Positions 11,005-22,088 are shown, counted from the first letter of the stretch. The stretch is 64,000 nucleotides of DNA from Bicyclus anynana (GCF_947172395.1 NC_069083.1:10758501-10822500), one strand, 5' to 3'. Numbers and translations: made by a program. Notes: generated by a model not told the origin, from the sequence alone.

Positions 11005-12010
11005 AGTAAAAGATCCTATTTATTTTGGTCCACGTATTAGTTTATTTAAAATTTCTTCTAGGGTTATCCTGGTTGCCGTGACATATTCTGGCAAGCTTTA
11101 TTAAATGTTACCTAATTCAGTCGAGATTATGTGAGCTTCTTTAACTATTAACACGTATCAACGATGGGTGTTTTAAGGAATGGCTGGATTATTGTAAAAA
11201 AAAAAAAAAAACAAATTAATTATTTAGATCCTTCTATTCCATTAACATTTCAAAATTGTACCAAATATGGCACAGTTTTCAAATCAGCTTGCAAATCAGT
11301 TGGCAAATCAGCTTTATTGTTGTTCATAGGTTTTCAATCTGTTAATGACAGAATGAAACGGTTTATAAAAGGTGTTTTCAGATTAAGACCACAAAGGTCC
11401 TAGGTATAATCTGACCTGGCCCATCATCCCAGCATCGTGCTTAATTATTTATCTGATTTTTGGCCTGGCAACACTTAAAAAAAAAAAAAAAAAAAGAAGT
11501 CTTCTACTTTGCTAACCTTGGTCACCGCACTTCGAGTACAAACTTTAGCTCTTATTTAATTAACTAACATGAAAATATTTGAGAATATTGAAATAATTAT
11601 AAAAATTCCAGATTTGATAAAAACTTCAAATATAAAATAATTTCAACCTTTATTAAAACTACCGTTTTTTCAATGAAAAACCTGAAATTTGTCCCGCTAA
11701 AGATATGAAATCATATACACAAAAAACTAGATTATTACACACAAAAAATTAAGACTGGTTGTTTCATAGTATCAAAAATCATCATCAGAATATTTTATCC
11801 CAAAGGCTTAGCCATTGGATAAAAGACACAATACAAAACAGTGGTGAAGATACGTCAATATTCTCTGCACATAGTAGGTACTCGACATGCGATCATTTCA
11901 GCAGCTAATAGACTTGGGGTTAATTTTGATATAATTAGGAAGACAGCGGGATGGACTCTGACATCCTCAGTCTTTGCAAAAAATTTATAATCGAGAAGTT
12001 ATATCCGATC
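11005..12010 (+). pseudogene. DIRS tyrosine recombinase (broken)
   Basis: The N-terminal core-binding part is recognisable (NYLDPSIPLTF near 11215; RMKRFIKGVFRLRPQRS near 11350), followed by the catalytic domain. The blocks IIIKIPDLIKTS, FSAHS, TRHAIISAANRLGVNFDIIR and KTAGWTLTSSVFAK run from about 11600 to 11990. The HxxR box is split by a one-base frameshift between FSAHS and TRHA. The frame stops just after SVFAK, where the family has the catalytic tyrosine. Two A-tracts (11196-11211 and 11477-11495) interrupt the region. The enzyme would cut and rejoin the circular DNA intermediate; this copy is inactive. Confidence 0.85.
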
Positions 12011-12165
12011 ATAAACAATTTGCGTTGTCTATATTATATAACAACAATAATATGAATGGTTCATAATATTCTCTGATTGTTATACTCATGTAATCCTAAC
12101 GGAAATGATTAAGAATTAAAATTCTACATATGTAGTTCACATAACTTTTATTTACTCTGAACATC

Positions 12166-12288
12166 CTACAATATGTTAATATAAAATCGGGTCGAGTGAA
12201 GCTGAGAAATATAATTAAGGATCAAACGAACTTACCTGGAAGTGAAGTTCGATCATAATTATATGATCAGCTTCACTCGACCCGATTT
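12166..12288 (-). repeat. DIRS internal complementary region (ICR)
   Basis: Positions 12166-12215 are the reverse complement of the outer left end (7536-7585, 50 bp). Positions 12214-12288 are the reverse complement of the outer right end (12512-12586, 75 bp). The two parts overlap by the dinucleotide AT, so the ICR contains the element's end-to-end junction as one continuous sequence. This is the defining feature of DIRS1-like elements. Confidence 0.93.
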
Positions 12289-12381
12289 ATAAATAAGCAC
12301 CCTCCCATATGTAGCAAATATTTATTTACTTCCCTACCCATTATGTGAACTAGTCAATATCCCTAACTCTAAACTAAATGA

Positions 12382-12533
12382 AGATGGCGACCTATGGCCG
12401 CGCGGGGGTGGTGTTTGGGTTGCCATGGTGATATTTTGAAAAATTCCTATTAACTTTAAAAAACTGTGTCATTGGCTGTAGCATAGGAGTATACTACAAT
12501 ATGTTAATATAAAATCGGGTCGAGTGAAGCTGA
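12382..12533 (-). repeat. DIRS right inverted terminal repeat
   Basis: Identical in reverse complement to 7546-7697. It is followed by a right-end-specific extension to 12586 (ATATAATTATGATCGAACTT, then CCAGGTAAGTTCG) that only the ICR matches. No target-site duplication is visible beyond the shared AT. Confidence 0.95.
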
Positions 12534-12586
12534 TCATATAATTATGATCGAACTTCACTTCCAGGTAAGTTCGTTTGATCCTTAAT

Positions 12587-13015
12587 AAATAAGTCATCGG
12601 TCCCATAAGTTAACCTACATACGTGTATCTAAGGTTCATACCTACTCTAACGGAACCTCCGTCTAATGATGTGTAGGCAGTTAACCATAACATCGTGGCC
12701 GAGGTAAAATACACCCGTACACACTCGGTTTGTTCTTAATCACGGCGCACTTCCTGCTCGAAACTCACAAATCAAGGTGTCGGCTGCACGCAACGCAAGA
12801 AATTGGGATATGAGCCTCATTTATTGATAAATACTTTCTCTTTTTATATTACTTACCTCTATTTTTACTCCATGTATAGAAACAAAAGTTATAAAAATAA
12901 ACAAAAAAAACGATGAGGAAGGCGTTAAACAGTTAGGTATCTATCATGCAATGTTCAAGCTAGCTATAAATATTTGAACGATGTTATAACTTACCTGTAA
13001 ACTTACTACCTTTAA
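12587..13015. other. Unassigned spacer right of the DIRS element
   Basis: The part at 12640-12800 is GC-richer and unique (for example CATCGTGGCCGAGG and CACGGCGCACTTCC) and could be a conserved non-coding element. No gene is supported. Confidence 0.4.
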
Positions 13016-13205
13016 TCGTCGTTATCAACCCATATACGGCTCACTGTCGAGCTCGAGTCTCCTCTCAGAATGAGAGGGATTAGGCCAATAGTCCACCACG
13101 CTGGCCCAATGCGGATTGGCAGACTTCACACACGCAGAGAATTAAGAAATTCTCTGGCATGCAGGTTTCCTCACGATGTTTTCCTTCACCGTTTGAGACA
13201 CGTGA
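13016..13205 (-). mobile_element. SINE family B, 5'-truncated
   Basis: Matches the 3' half of the family B copy at 34868-35190 (ATCAACCCATATACGGCTCA, then CCACGCTGGCCCAATGCGG, then TTCCTTCACCGTTTGAGA). The tRNA-like head is missing. Confidence 0.85.
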
Positions 13206-13539
13206 ATTGAATTGAATTGAAACTACCTTTAATATAATTGCAAAATGTAACAAAACATCTTGTTTGTAACGTTTTCTTAGTTCTTGTTCTAAACTTCTAA
13301 ACTAATTTAAACGTGTTAATAAGATAGACTTTGACTCTATTATATTTACTAAATGGGGCAAAACACATCTAGGTAAATTGAACTTTATTAACTGAAGTAC
13401 AGCAATAATCCGGTAAAACTGTTACTCCAATACCATAATTGAGCTTACTTTAACTGTATAATTAATGCACAGCTGATGAATGTACAGAAATAGAAAGGAT
13501 TGCGGGTCAATTTACCAAAGGTGTCGCGGACATGGCGCC

Positions 13540-13690
13540 TGTCGAGTTTCGCCTGATGTCATGGTCAGCCATTGCGTCACAGCACATCATGGTCACCGGT
13601 CACCGTCCTCTATAGTGACCACCTCACCGCAACTGTCGCTGGTACCGTAACTGTTTGACAGATGACCACTGGCCACTGCTAATGTAGGTT
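13540..13690. promoter_or_regulatory. Island with clustered GGTCA half-sites
   Basis: GGTCA or its complement TGACC occurs at 13563-13567, 13591-13595, 13598-13602, 13616-13620 and 13663-13667. The pair at 13591-13602 is a direct repeat spaced by two bases. GGTCA is the core half-site of many nuclear receptors. The island is GC-rich compared with its surroundings and carries no coding signal. Its role as a receptor-responsive element is an inference. Confidence 0.3.
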
Positions 13691-14085
13691 AATACTTGCT
13701 TTGTAACACCTTTACACTACGTATTTGATAACTTTCAAATACTCTTCAAGTGTGAGAAGTGTTTCACTCATTTGATTATCCTGTTATAATAATTTATCTC
13801 TGTGATTTCGAAAGTCCTCTAACTAGGCGAGTTAGGAAATTAGCTTTAGTTTTCTCTTTTCAGTTAAGTTTACTTATGCACCATCGTATTCTAAAAATAG
13901 TAAAGTAGTTGAATAAAGAAAATTTTGAGCTCTGAATTTATATTAATAATTCGAGAGAACGTCAGCCAGTATATCTTTACACCAAACATTTAGGACCACT
14001 TCTCTATTATAAAATCTATTTAACATAAACACGTAAAATTCCGTTCATTTTATAATTTTTTTTCGGCGACATCGATAATGACACC

Positions 14086-14227
14086 TATTTTCAATAAGTA
14101 TTGAAGTTGGCTTTCATTTTTACATTTATGATACATACTTATATACATACTTATATGAGACATACTTACATATTTAGATTTATATTTTCAATAAGTATTG
14201 AAGTTGCCTTTCATTTTTACATTTATG
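14086..14227 (+). repeat. Two direct copies of a 45-bp repeat
   Basis: Positions 14086-14130 and 14183-14227 share 45 bp with one mismatch (TATTTTCAATAAGTATTGAA, then GTTGSCTTTCATTTTTAC). They are 97 bp apart and separated by ATACATACTTATA-type repeats. Confidence 0.85.
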
Positions 14228-14547
14228 TTTTGATACGATAAAGATAATAGTCGGATCCACAATCATTTATTTATTTATATTCACGTAAATCTACTAAACT
14301 TCAGTTATCACAATTCACAGTAAAAGAAAATTAAAGATTCAGTATAACATGCAGTTAGCATTTATTTTAATAGGTATAACACGTTAAAATACATATATTT
14401 GTACATACATAGCACATTCGTTAGAGATTTTCTTTTATAATTTTTTTCAACGTTTTTGTCGAACACATCCAATGGTTTGGCATCCGGTATTACGTAAAAT
14501 ATAATGATTGCAATAAACCTACACGTGTTTGTTTTCGATTAGATAAA

Positions 14548-14832
14548 TCACAATGAGGCACGTATTGTTAAACTTGTGTGTGTACGCGTCAAAATTTTCG
14601 CTTTACTAAACGGCTCCACTGTGACTCTTAAGTCGAGGTTAGTGTTACTAGAAACACACTTAGAGAGTCTTCTGCCCATCTCTTCTTCTTCTGCATTTGG
14701 GCACCACCAGGCGATGCTATTATACTCTTGCCCCCCGGTGACGCATGTTACTACAGCAAGTGCTAAAGTGGCAACTACATAATTTAAAAAAAAATCCGAC
14801 TTTCTTACCTTTAACGGGCTGTTGAAAGTCAC
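14548..14832 (-). CDS. Hypothetical small secreted-type ORF (94 aa)
   Basis: I do not recognise the protein. The 94-codon minus-strand frame has a hydrophobic stretch at about residues 18-32 (YVVATLALAVVTCV) followed by GGQEYNSIAWWCPN, which looks like a signal peptide with a cleavage region. The downstream part has two cysteines and a Glu run. Upstream of the hydrophobic stretch, the strand reads AAAGGTAAGAAAG and then a T-tract ending in TTATGTAG. The hydrophobic block could therefore begin an internal exon after a short first exon, a common layout for insect secreted proteins. No homologue is identified and a chance frame is quite possible. Confidence 0.2.
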   Translation of the reverse strand: MTFNSPLKVRKSDFFLNYVVATLALAVVTCVTGGQEYNSIAWWCPNAEEEEMGRRLSKCVSSNTNLDLRVTVEPFSKAKILTRTHTSLTIRASL

Positions 14833-15589
14833 TGATCCAACGATAATATAGGTCGTGTGCAGATAACAAGGATTGGAATGTGATTGCGTATCTTTGATAC
14901 TTGCCGTCTTTACGCTTGGGCGCCGTTGTTCCCCTATTTAGTGCCCACTAGGCAGGAAGATTGGCGAATCTTCTCCACGTTACGCCTTTGAGACCCTGGC
15001 GTCAGTACATTAATTTAAAACATATCCTTTTAGATTCAAATTCATTATGAGACTATTAAGGATACTTCATCATCTTCATCTGTATCATGATGTGCTTGCT
15101 TGTTATACCTACATTGAGATACTGCTTCAATATTAGTTGGAGAGTTTGGAGCTATTATTTTAGTCTCGGTGACGATTATTACCATTATAATGAAAATTAA
15201 CGATAATGAGTACATAATGAACGTAATAGAATGGAAGAACCTATTGTACTGTTATGGGCAAAAAGGAGAAGAATTTCGTGACAGAAGAACCAGAAAAGCG
15301 TAGTTAACTAATAAATTTGTACTTGTGTACAGTATACGTAATACGAGTGTGGTATGGTCAGGTTATTCACAAGACTCAACAAATAGCAAAATGCTCATTG
15401 CTCATTTATTATGTACTTACCTTTCATAACGATGTCATGTTCATACCAATTTAGTTACGTAAGTACAACTGGCCATCGGCCACCGACTGCACTGAGCGCG
15501 GCCTCACCACACGCGTGTTTGACGAATGGACCAATTACCACTGACTCATCGCCAAACTGGGTTAATAGATTATTTGTATGAGGCATATG

Positions 15590-15900
15590 ATTTTGAACGA
15601 AATACATTCAAGCATACATTTGCTGATGCTGTTTTGTTTGCCAAATGAGAATTTACATATCCCTGGTTCAAGGTGATCAGCTGAAAATCAGCGTTGTATG
15701 TCCAATATTTGCTTGTTACATGCAGCACAATGCTGAGCTGGATCCTTTTTCAAGGTTGTGCCAAATATTACATAGTGGTGTTCTGATGCTTAGACTACTT
15801 TTGGTTTTGACTTGCCTAAGTGGTCTGGGTATCCGGCACTACAATAGTGCTAAGGTGTTAAATGTGGGACAAATTTCGAAATAAATGATTTTCTTTCTTG
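15590..15900 (+). other. Transcript-like block ending in AATAAA (unidentified repeat)
   Basis: The block holds GTTCTGATGCTTAGACTAC and GTGGTCTGGGTATCCGGC and ends GAAATAAATGATTTTCTTTC, with a polyadenylation-type AATAAA. It reminds me of a dispersed lepidopteran repeat, but there is no second copy in this window to confirm it. The 79-codon frame inside is not convincing. Confidence 0.25.
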
Positions 15901-18900
15901 CTTTTCTAATTAGAATGTGAAAGTAAGTTTGTTTGTCGATTGCTACATTAGCAGCGAGTAGCAGAGGCTATATTTTATTCTCATCGTAATTCAACAGCGC
16001 TGCCAGTCTTCCTTCTAATCAAATATTGTTTCTCGAAAAAATACTGACATATCACTAAGAAGGATAAGTTTAGATGTTTCTATGAAATTTCTTCGAAGTT
16101 AGAACGATTAGTGTTTGCACGACAAGGTCAAGAGAGTCGTTAGATTATCGGCATGCCATGAACATAAGAAAATGCAATTAAAATAAATGAATAGTTAAAA
16201 TACAAGTGTAAAATGTTATAGTATTTTACTCACTACAAAGGATTTGAATCTCTATTGTGGCTTTGTTTAAAGACTGATTTCGAAGGCGCAACGGTTAACG
16301 AATAATATGGGTTTTTACCGTAACAATAGTCCGACATCGTCGTCCTTTTGGACGGATTGGTCCCGTTAGGGCACTGTCTGTTTCGCGCCCGTCAAAACTT
16401 CTTGATGGATGGCTGCCCACTGATCCATCGTTTAAGTGGGTTAATAGTTTATTCACTGCATTCGCTTGGAACATGTATGTAGCGTAATTAACCAACCACA
16501 ACCAAATTTAGATATCTTCTTATTTCGTTTTACTAGGTTTACTAGGTAAAAGTTTTATTAGTTTGTACCTATGTAACTGTTTATATCTGGCAATGGTTTG
16601 TCACGAAGCTTAGTATATATCGACTGAGGACACGATTTGTGTCCGACCAAAATATAAAAGAAACGCTTTAAACTTCGATGATTTAAGGTTTGGACCTGTT
16701 TCATCTTTTTTATCTTCTAGAGTCACCATTATTCAATCTCTCTATTTGTGTGCTGTAATCTTACATGGACGATCATTACACAGCGTCATTTGCTTATCAA
16801 AAGCAGTATTATATAACGCTTTTATCTTTTACGTAAATCTTAATGAAGTCGCTAATTTTACAATAAGATTAAATTTTGGTAATAGGAGAAATTTCTTAGG
16901 AAATCATCAAAATAACTCGACATAACTTTTCATATCTTATATTAAAATTACGATTCATAAATTATCGTATTACCTTGCAAGTTTTTTATCACACTATGAC
17001 ACAAAGTATGTTTAGAGAAGAACTATCGCAAAGCATATATCAGACACCGTACAGTATAAAAAGGATATGCTTGCAGGCGAAGATATAGGCATACGTATGT
17101 GTTATATGTATTATGCTTTACAACAGGCTTAAGGCTGCGTAATCTTAGCGAAAGTGCCTTGCAAGGTGTTCTGTTATAGACGATGATTATACCCTTAATA
17201 TCAAATGATTCACCTGCAGCCTACATATACTACTACCTGCACTTACAACTGTTTAAATTCCAGTTTTGGTCTAAAACTATCAACGTATTTCGCTAAAGGC
17301 ATTAATCTTATTAATTTCATTTTTCATTTACTGTTACTAATGAACTAAACAAACAAACCGGAAACAGATGAAACAAATGGTCCGTCACCGAGATTGTATT
17401 TGTTTCAAATACAATTTGATGTCGTATGATTAATAGCGCTACCTCCATTACTCCGTCCATTATTCGGCCGGATATACGTCATTTCACATTAGCAGGTGAA
17501 GAGACGGGGCTGGGGCGCCTGCTTCGAGACCTATTATTTAAATCCCGTTGGACGCGGCTCCATTATCGTGCACTAGCCTCATGTAAGTGAACCCGGCTCG
17601 ACTCCTAATGCTATTAACGTCACACGGGAGACATTCACATCAATGCAAATTTTAATGGTGTTTCGAGACATTCAACTAATTTGCGAAAAGTCTCCTCGTA
17701 ATACCGTTGTCTTCGAGACGCTAAGACATAGACAAAAAAGACAAAGCGTCGACTTTAAGTACTCCTTTTGAAACTGGGTTTTGATACGTTCCAGAAAAAA
17801 CATTCAAAGCAAATTTTGACGACCTCTCTTACGCAGTTTGAACTGAATTGAACTGATTAACCTGAGCAATATCTAAGTATGGATCCGTTCTTTTGGTTTC
17901 ATTCACAGCTAGATTCTATCATAGTGGCAAAGAACAAGTAGCTTTTCAGTGGGGTGCAGATTAGAACTCAGATGAAGTTCGCTACTCGTTTCCGGCTGCA
18001 ATCTGATGAGATTGTAGTTAAAAGTCAACTATTAATAAGAACATAACCATTAGTAAGATATTATTCAAATGTCAAATTGGTACAAAACACTGACATAATA
18101 CAATTTATACAATGACTACCGATTAACCCCTTTATTGAAGTTTTGGAAAAGATACTAAAATCAGGAGTTAAGAAGAGGTACCTAATCTAAAATAGAAATA
18201 TAAACAGAAATTAATTAAGATTATCTCGAGAGTTTAGGAACAATTTGGTCCAATTTGACGCTCATTTTCAAGAGTTTCTGTTTGATGGAGCAATAGTAAC
18301 TAATTAGTCAATTCACGGAGCGCGGACGACTGAGACACCATTCTCCGATTTATAACTTCCGATCTAGAATTAAATTTTTAATTTATTCCTTTAACTTCTT
18401 ACTTTGTTCTGTTTATCGGGAGTTTTTAAAAGATCTTAAACATTTTTAATAGATTATTATTAGATTACGAGTATAACTGTCGTGGAAAGTGTTGGAAATA
18501 AATTTAATGATTACTTACCATTAATGTTACCCACTTACGCAAATATTTATATTGCAAAAGATTCATTGATATACACGTTAAAATCTGTATTCAATTAGGT
18601 CCTATTTTTTAAAAACCCGGCTGCTAGAGATAATAGAAACATGTTCAATTTATAATAAACAAACAAACAGGTCCGTACTTATCTCAACATCAAGCACTTA
18701 CCTAAGCTGAGGTACATACTGTAGGTAAACATACATTAACAGTACTTTCAAAGTCCTAAAGCTTGACCGGTACAACCTAATCCTTTGGGAAGTTTCGCAA
18801 ACTTTTTACCTGAAAGGGTTGAAGTTATATAACACTATCCTTATTGAATGGCACTGTAACATCATATATTCACCCCACGGAACCCTGACACGGTCTTTTA

Positions 18901-19429
18901 TGTATTCCACAAACACTACCCACGGGTCACTTCTATAAATATTTTAGTTCGACCGTGAAAAAAAGGATAGAAGGTGCTCGCAGAATTCCGAGTTAATACA
19001 TCATTAATCTCTGAGTAGCTGCATTGGCCAACTTTGGAAAAAATAAATGAAAGTACTTTCACTTTGGCACCCAAACAGTCAATATTCGACATAATACGAT
19101 GACTCAAAGGGACGAGAAAAAGCCTAAACCTGTAATTTTACTGTTATGTATTTTGCCGAAAGTAAGTGTATAAAATATTGTTTAGTTACACAACTTGGTA
19201 ACACACATAAACAAATTCGCAGTTGATATTATTGTAACTCAAAAATTCAACTGACAACATTTGTTGTCATTAGTTTCATTTAGGTTATGAATAGACCTCG
19301 AATCCTTTTTTAGCCATAATATTCTCACTCCGAAGTGTTAACGCAAAAAGCTTCGTTAGTTGAAAAAAAAGGAAGCTAAAAAACATTTTTCTGGACTTGA
19401 AAATTGAAATGATTAGTGTAATAGGTTTA
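15901..19429. other. Long unique AT-rich stretch with GC-richer islands
   Basis: No gene or clear mobile element was recognised. GC-richer, non-repetitive patches occur at about 16300-16480 and 17380-17640. The second includes ATTCGGCCGGATATACGTCA and two TAACGTCA-like CREB/ATF half-sites. A diverged family A SINE tail may lie at 17985-18036 (GATGAGATTGTAGTTAAAAG). The islands may be cis-regulatory; this is inferred from composition only. Confidence 0.4.
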
Positions 19430-19690
19430 CGGCAGGCCGCTGGTTGGTCGGAGGGCAGGCGTCAGGCGAGGCGTAGGTAGATGTCGCTGGGACAGTAATT
19501 ATCGCCTGTGTCGACGACTCCGGCCCGAGCGTTCACCCCGAGGGTCGGGACTCGGGGCTCGGCACAATACGCAACTGTCAGGATCACAACCAGGCTATCA
19601 CAGATCTGAGACGCATGCACTGCGCTCCCGCTGCCGGCTGCGTATTTGTACACCAGTGAAATCAATCATTGACAGCTTCTGTGAACAAGT
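19430..19690. promoter_or_regulatory. GC-rich island with homeodomain and Exd/Hth-like motifs
   Basis: A sharply GC-richer block in AT-rich surroundings. It contains GACAGTAATTATCG (TAATTA core) and, at its right side, AAATCAATCATTGACAGCT, which combines an ATCAATCA Exd-like site with a TGACAG Hth-like site. A 67-codon minus-strand frame spans it but shows no domain. I favour a regulatory element over coding sequence. Confidence 0.28.
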
Positions 19691-20499
19691 AAATAGGTTA
19701 AACACATTCGTCGGCCGCAGAATGCATTCGAGTCCTATTCAGAAGTGTTAAATAAGAATTTTGTGATCTAGTTATTTTGAATTAAATATTACAAGTCGCC
19801 CAATAAATACTTGGGTAGGTACTTATTGGGCATATTTGTTTAAAAATTAAATTGTCTCCTCAATTTACTCAAAATTTACCTTCGTTTGTGTTCGAGAGAT
19901 CTTGATTACTAGTTCGGGTTAGTTTAAGATTTAATATTTTTTGTTAATGGCACTGTAGTAGCGTTATTCTGTATTTAAAGATAATTTTCGAAATCGACAG
20001 TGTGAGTTTCGAAATCATCTTCATTTCACTCTATCTATAATATCTTGTTAGAGAGATTAATAGATAATTCGAAACTCAGACTGTCGAGTTTTAAAATCTA
20101 ATTGAATTGGCGTCGGAAAGACTTGTTACCAACCTATTCGCAAATACAACCCGCTAAGCGATTTAACGCTTCTCAGAACTCAGAATAAAGAACAAAACCC
20201 TACCTACTGTTTAATTGTCCAAGGCTACTTTCTGTAAATGATCCTCAGTCTTTTTACGATAACGCAATACCATCTCGAACAGCATCGTCAATTATTAACA
20301 GAAGAGTTTGAAGCTGATCTGTAATTGTTCGATGAACTAAAAACTAATTTTGGGGATTTACCTTTATCTTTTTTTAAGCTATCAAACATAATATCTTAGT
20401 TTGCACAGCAACGTCATCACTCTCTACACCGGCTAGTGACGGATGCGGCAAAAAGTGCGCTATTCGCGAATGGCGCAAATGTCCTACCATCTGGAACGA

Positions 20500-20690
20500 T
20501 ATGCAGCGATTGCTCTTCTACTGTAATGTGAAAATTATAATGGCTAATTATTTAGGTGTCGCAATGAGCGGGGCGAGGCCTGGCCAATCGTGCAAGTCGA
20601 CGGCTCACGGTCGTCCGCCACCCACTCGCTGCTTAAGCCCATATAAAGTATATGGGCGCTGGTGCTCCATAATGTCCATATTTTTATGCA
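20500..20690. promoter_or_regulatory. GC-richer island, possible regulatory element
   Basis: It contains ATGGCTAATTATTTAGG (homeodomain-type core) and the short palindrome CCCATATAAAGTATATGGG at 20638-20656 (8-bp arms, 3-nt loop). Overlapping short frames on both strands have no recognisable domain. Confidence 0.22.
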
Positions 20691-21225
20691 ACTTATATTC
20701 AATGTAGAAATATTTGTTTGTGAAACGGAGCTTGTTTTTTTAGAAACATAATCCAATTATGAATCAAAGGAAAACGAGCCAGATGCTATCAGAAGAGAGA
20801 TATTTTGTTTTCATCTTACTTTCTGCTACTTCTAAATTTTGTTTGAAATAAAAAGCAATGGTGGAAAAGGAAAAGAATTTTTAATTAATTAAATATAACT
20901 AACTATTAGAGCTATATCTGTATTGTATCTGTTATGTAGTAGTTATCGGTACACGATGCAATATACATTAATAACGTCTTATAATAAATCGCATTTGATT
21001 TTTATAAAATTAAACATAACTGCATGTTGTTGTGTTGTTAATAATTCTTCTATAAAATTCAATGAATTACATGTTGATCGAATACCCTTTATGCCAAGAG
21101 AGAAATTTAACGAATGTTTATATTATATGCATCTATTGTACCAGATTTTGAAAAACTAGAAAATAAATACAGTAGAAAATAATAGTACTAGAAAATAAAC
21201 ATACTTTACTTAATTTTAATAAAGG

Positions 21226-21314
21226 TTACGTAGGTAGATATATACCTATATATCTACGAGTATATATAATAGATATATTACGTAGGTAGATATATACCTA
21301 TATATCTACCTACG
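21226..21314. repeat. Duplicated AT-rich palindrome
   Basis: A 32-bp unit starting TTACGTAGGTAGATATAT occurs at 21226-21257 and 21278-21309. The second copy sits in a perfect inverted repeat with 16-bp arms (21281-21296 and 21299-21314) around CC. The first has 11-bp arms (21234-21244 and 21247-21257). Confidence 0.9.
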
Positions 21315-21639
21315 AAATCTACCTCGAATCGAAGCGAGTCTGTCTAGGCAGCATTAATTTATCCCCTCGTATTGATGCAATGCAACCCCTCAACAATTGC
21401 ACGTAAGTACCTTGCAAATTGTAGTAAGCAGACGTTCTCAACACGATGTAACGGATTTAACTATATAGCCATATACTTCCGACTTAAAAGGGATTTAACT
21501 GTACCCCAGACACCTAAGTTTTATCTTATACAGATGTGAACATAGCTACACAGTTGTAGCAAACTCGTGAGATAGATTATTAGATTTTTTTGACAATACA
21601 CTACAGCAGACTTTTGTCCAGTATCCAACGGTCCTTGGA

Positions 21640-21888
21640 ATCCGATTGATGTCGTCGGTCCCCCTAAAGACGGGCTCGACGTGCAGGGTCTCCATTCGTT
21701 GGGATCCCACTATGAGCCCTGGAGCCCTGGAGCCACTTCAGCTTCGCGATTTGCTGTACTATGTCGGTGACTTTGATTCTTCCGAGGATCTCCTAGTTCC
21801 TCGTTTCTGATTCAATCTGGCAGAGAATCTCCATGCATAGCTTGCTCCATCACCGGCTGAGTGACTCTGACCCTCTTATCAAGCTCAT
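21640..21888 (-). mobile_element. RTE-type LINE 3'-coding fragment
   Basis: On the minus strand this matches the C-terminal RT coding end preserved at 43012-43400. Shared blocks include GATGTCGTCGGTCC, CACTTCAGCTTCGC, GCTGTACTATGTCGGTGACT and CGGCTGAGTGACTCTGACCC. It is diverged, with frameshifts. The plus-strand 90-codon frame that starts inside it is a chance frame. Confidence 0.7.
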
Positions 21889-22088
21889 AGCAAAAATGGA
21901 AACTACGTACTTCTACTTCTTCCTAATTTACTTATCTATTTATCATTTTGTTTTAAGACCTGATAATAAGATCGATCCATCAGTTGAAAATACATCATTT
22001 AATGACATTTTTAGTGTAAACGAGTATAAGAAAGGTGATTATGAGTCTAATGCGATAGACGGAGAGCCAGCGACAGCTAGCCCTTCGT

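Larger units (their letters stand above)
7536..12586 (+). mobile_element. DIRS1-like tyrosine-recombinase retrotransposon, non-autonomous
   Basis: The element is about 5.05 kb. It has 152-bp inverted terminal repeats, an internal complementary region (ICR) and remnants of gag, RT/RNase H and a tyrosine recombinase in that order. DIRS elements replicate by reverse transcription to a circular DNA, which the recombinase inserts without target-site duplication. The ICR serves as a template joining the two ends. Here both ends carry the same AT (7536-7537 and 12585-12586), and the ICR contains it once. The coding regions hold many stops and frameshifts, the catalytic core of RT is missing, and the recombinase C-terminus is cut short. 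The termini and ICR are intact, so I infer recent mobilisation in trans by an autonomous relative. Confidence 0.92.

Noticed and set aside
7536..12586. Alternative reading as a Tc1/mariner or Maverick-type DNA transposon with long TIRs
   Set aside because: An internal region complementary to both outer ends, RT/RNase H motifs and a tyrosine-recombinase C-terminus fit only a DIRS1-like element.
14766..14815. A very short intron on the minus strand (AAAGGTAAGAAAG to TTATGTAG)
   Set aside because: At under 40 bp it is too short for a normal spliceosomal intron, so only the acceptor-like part is kept as a weak hint.
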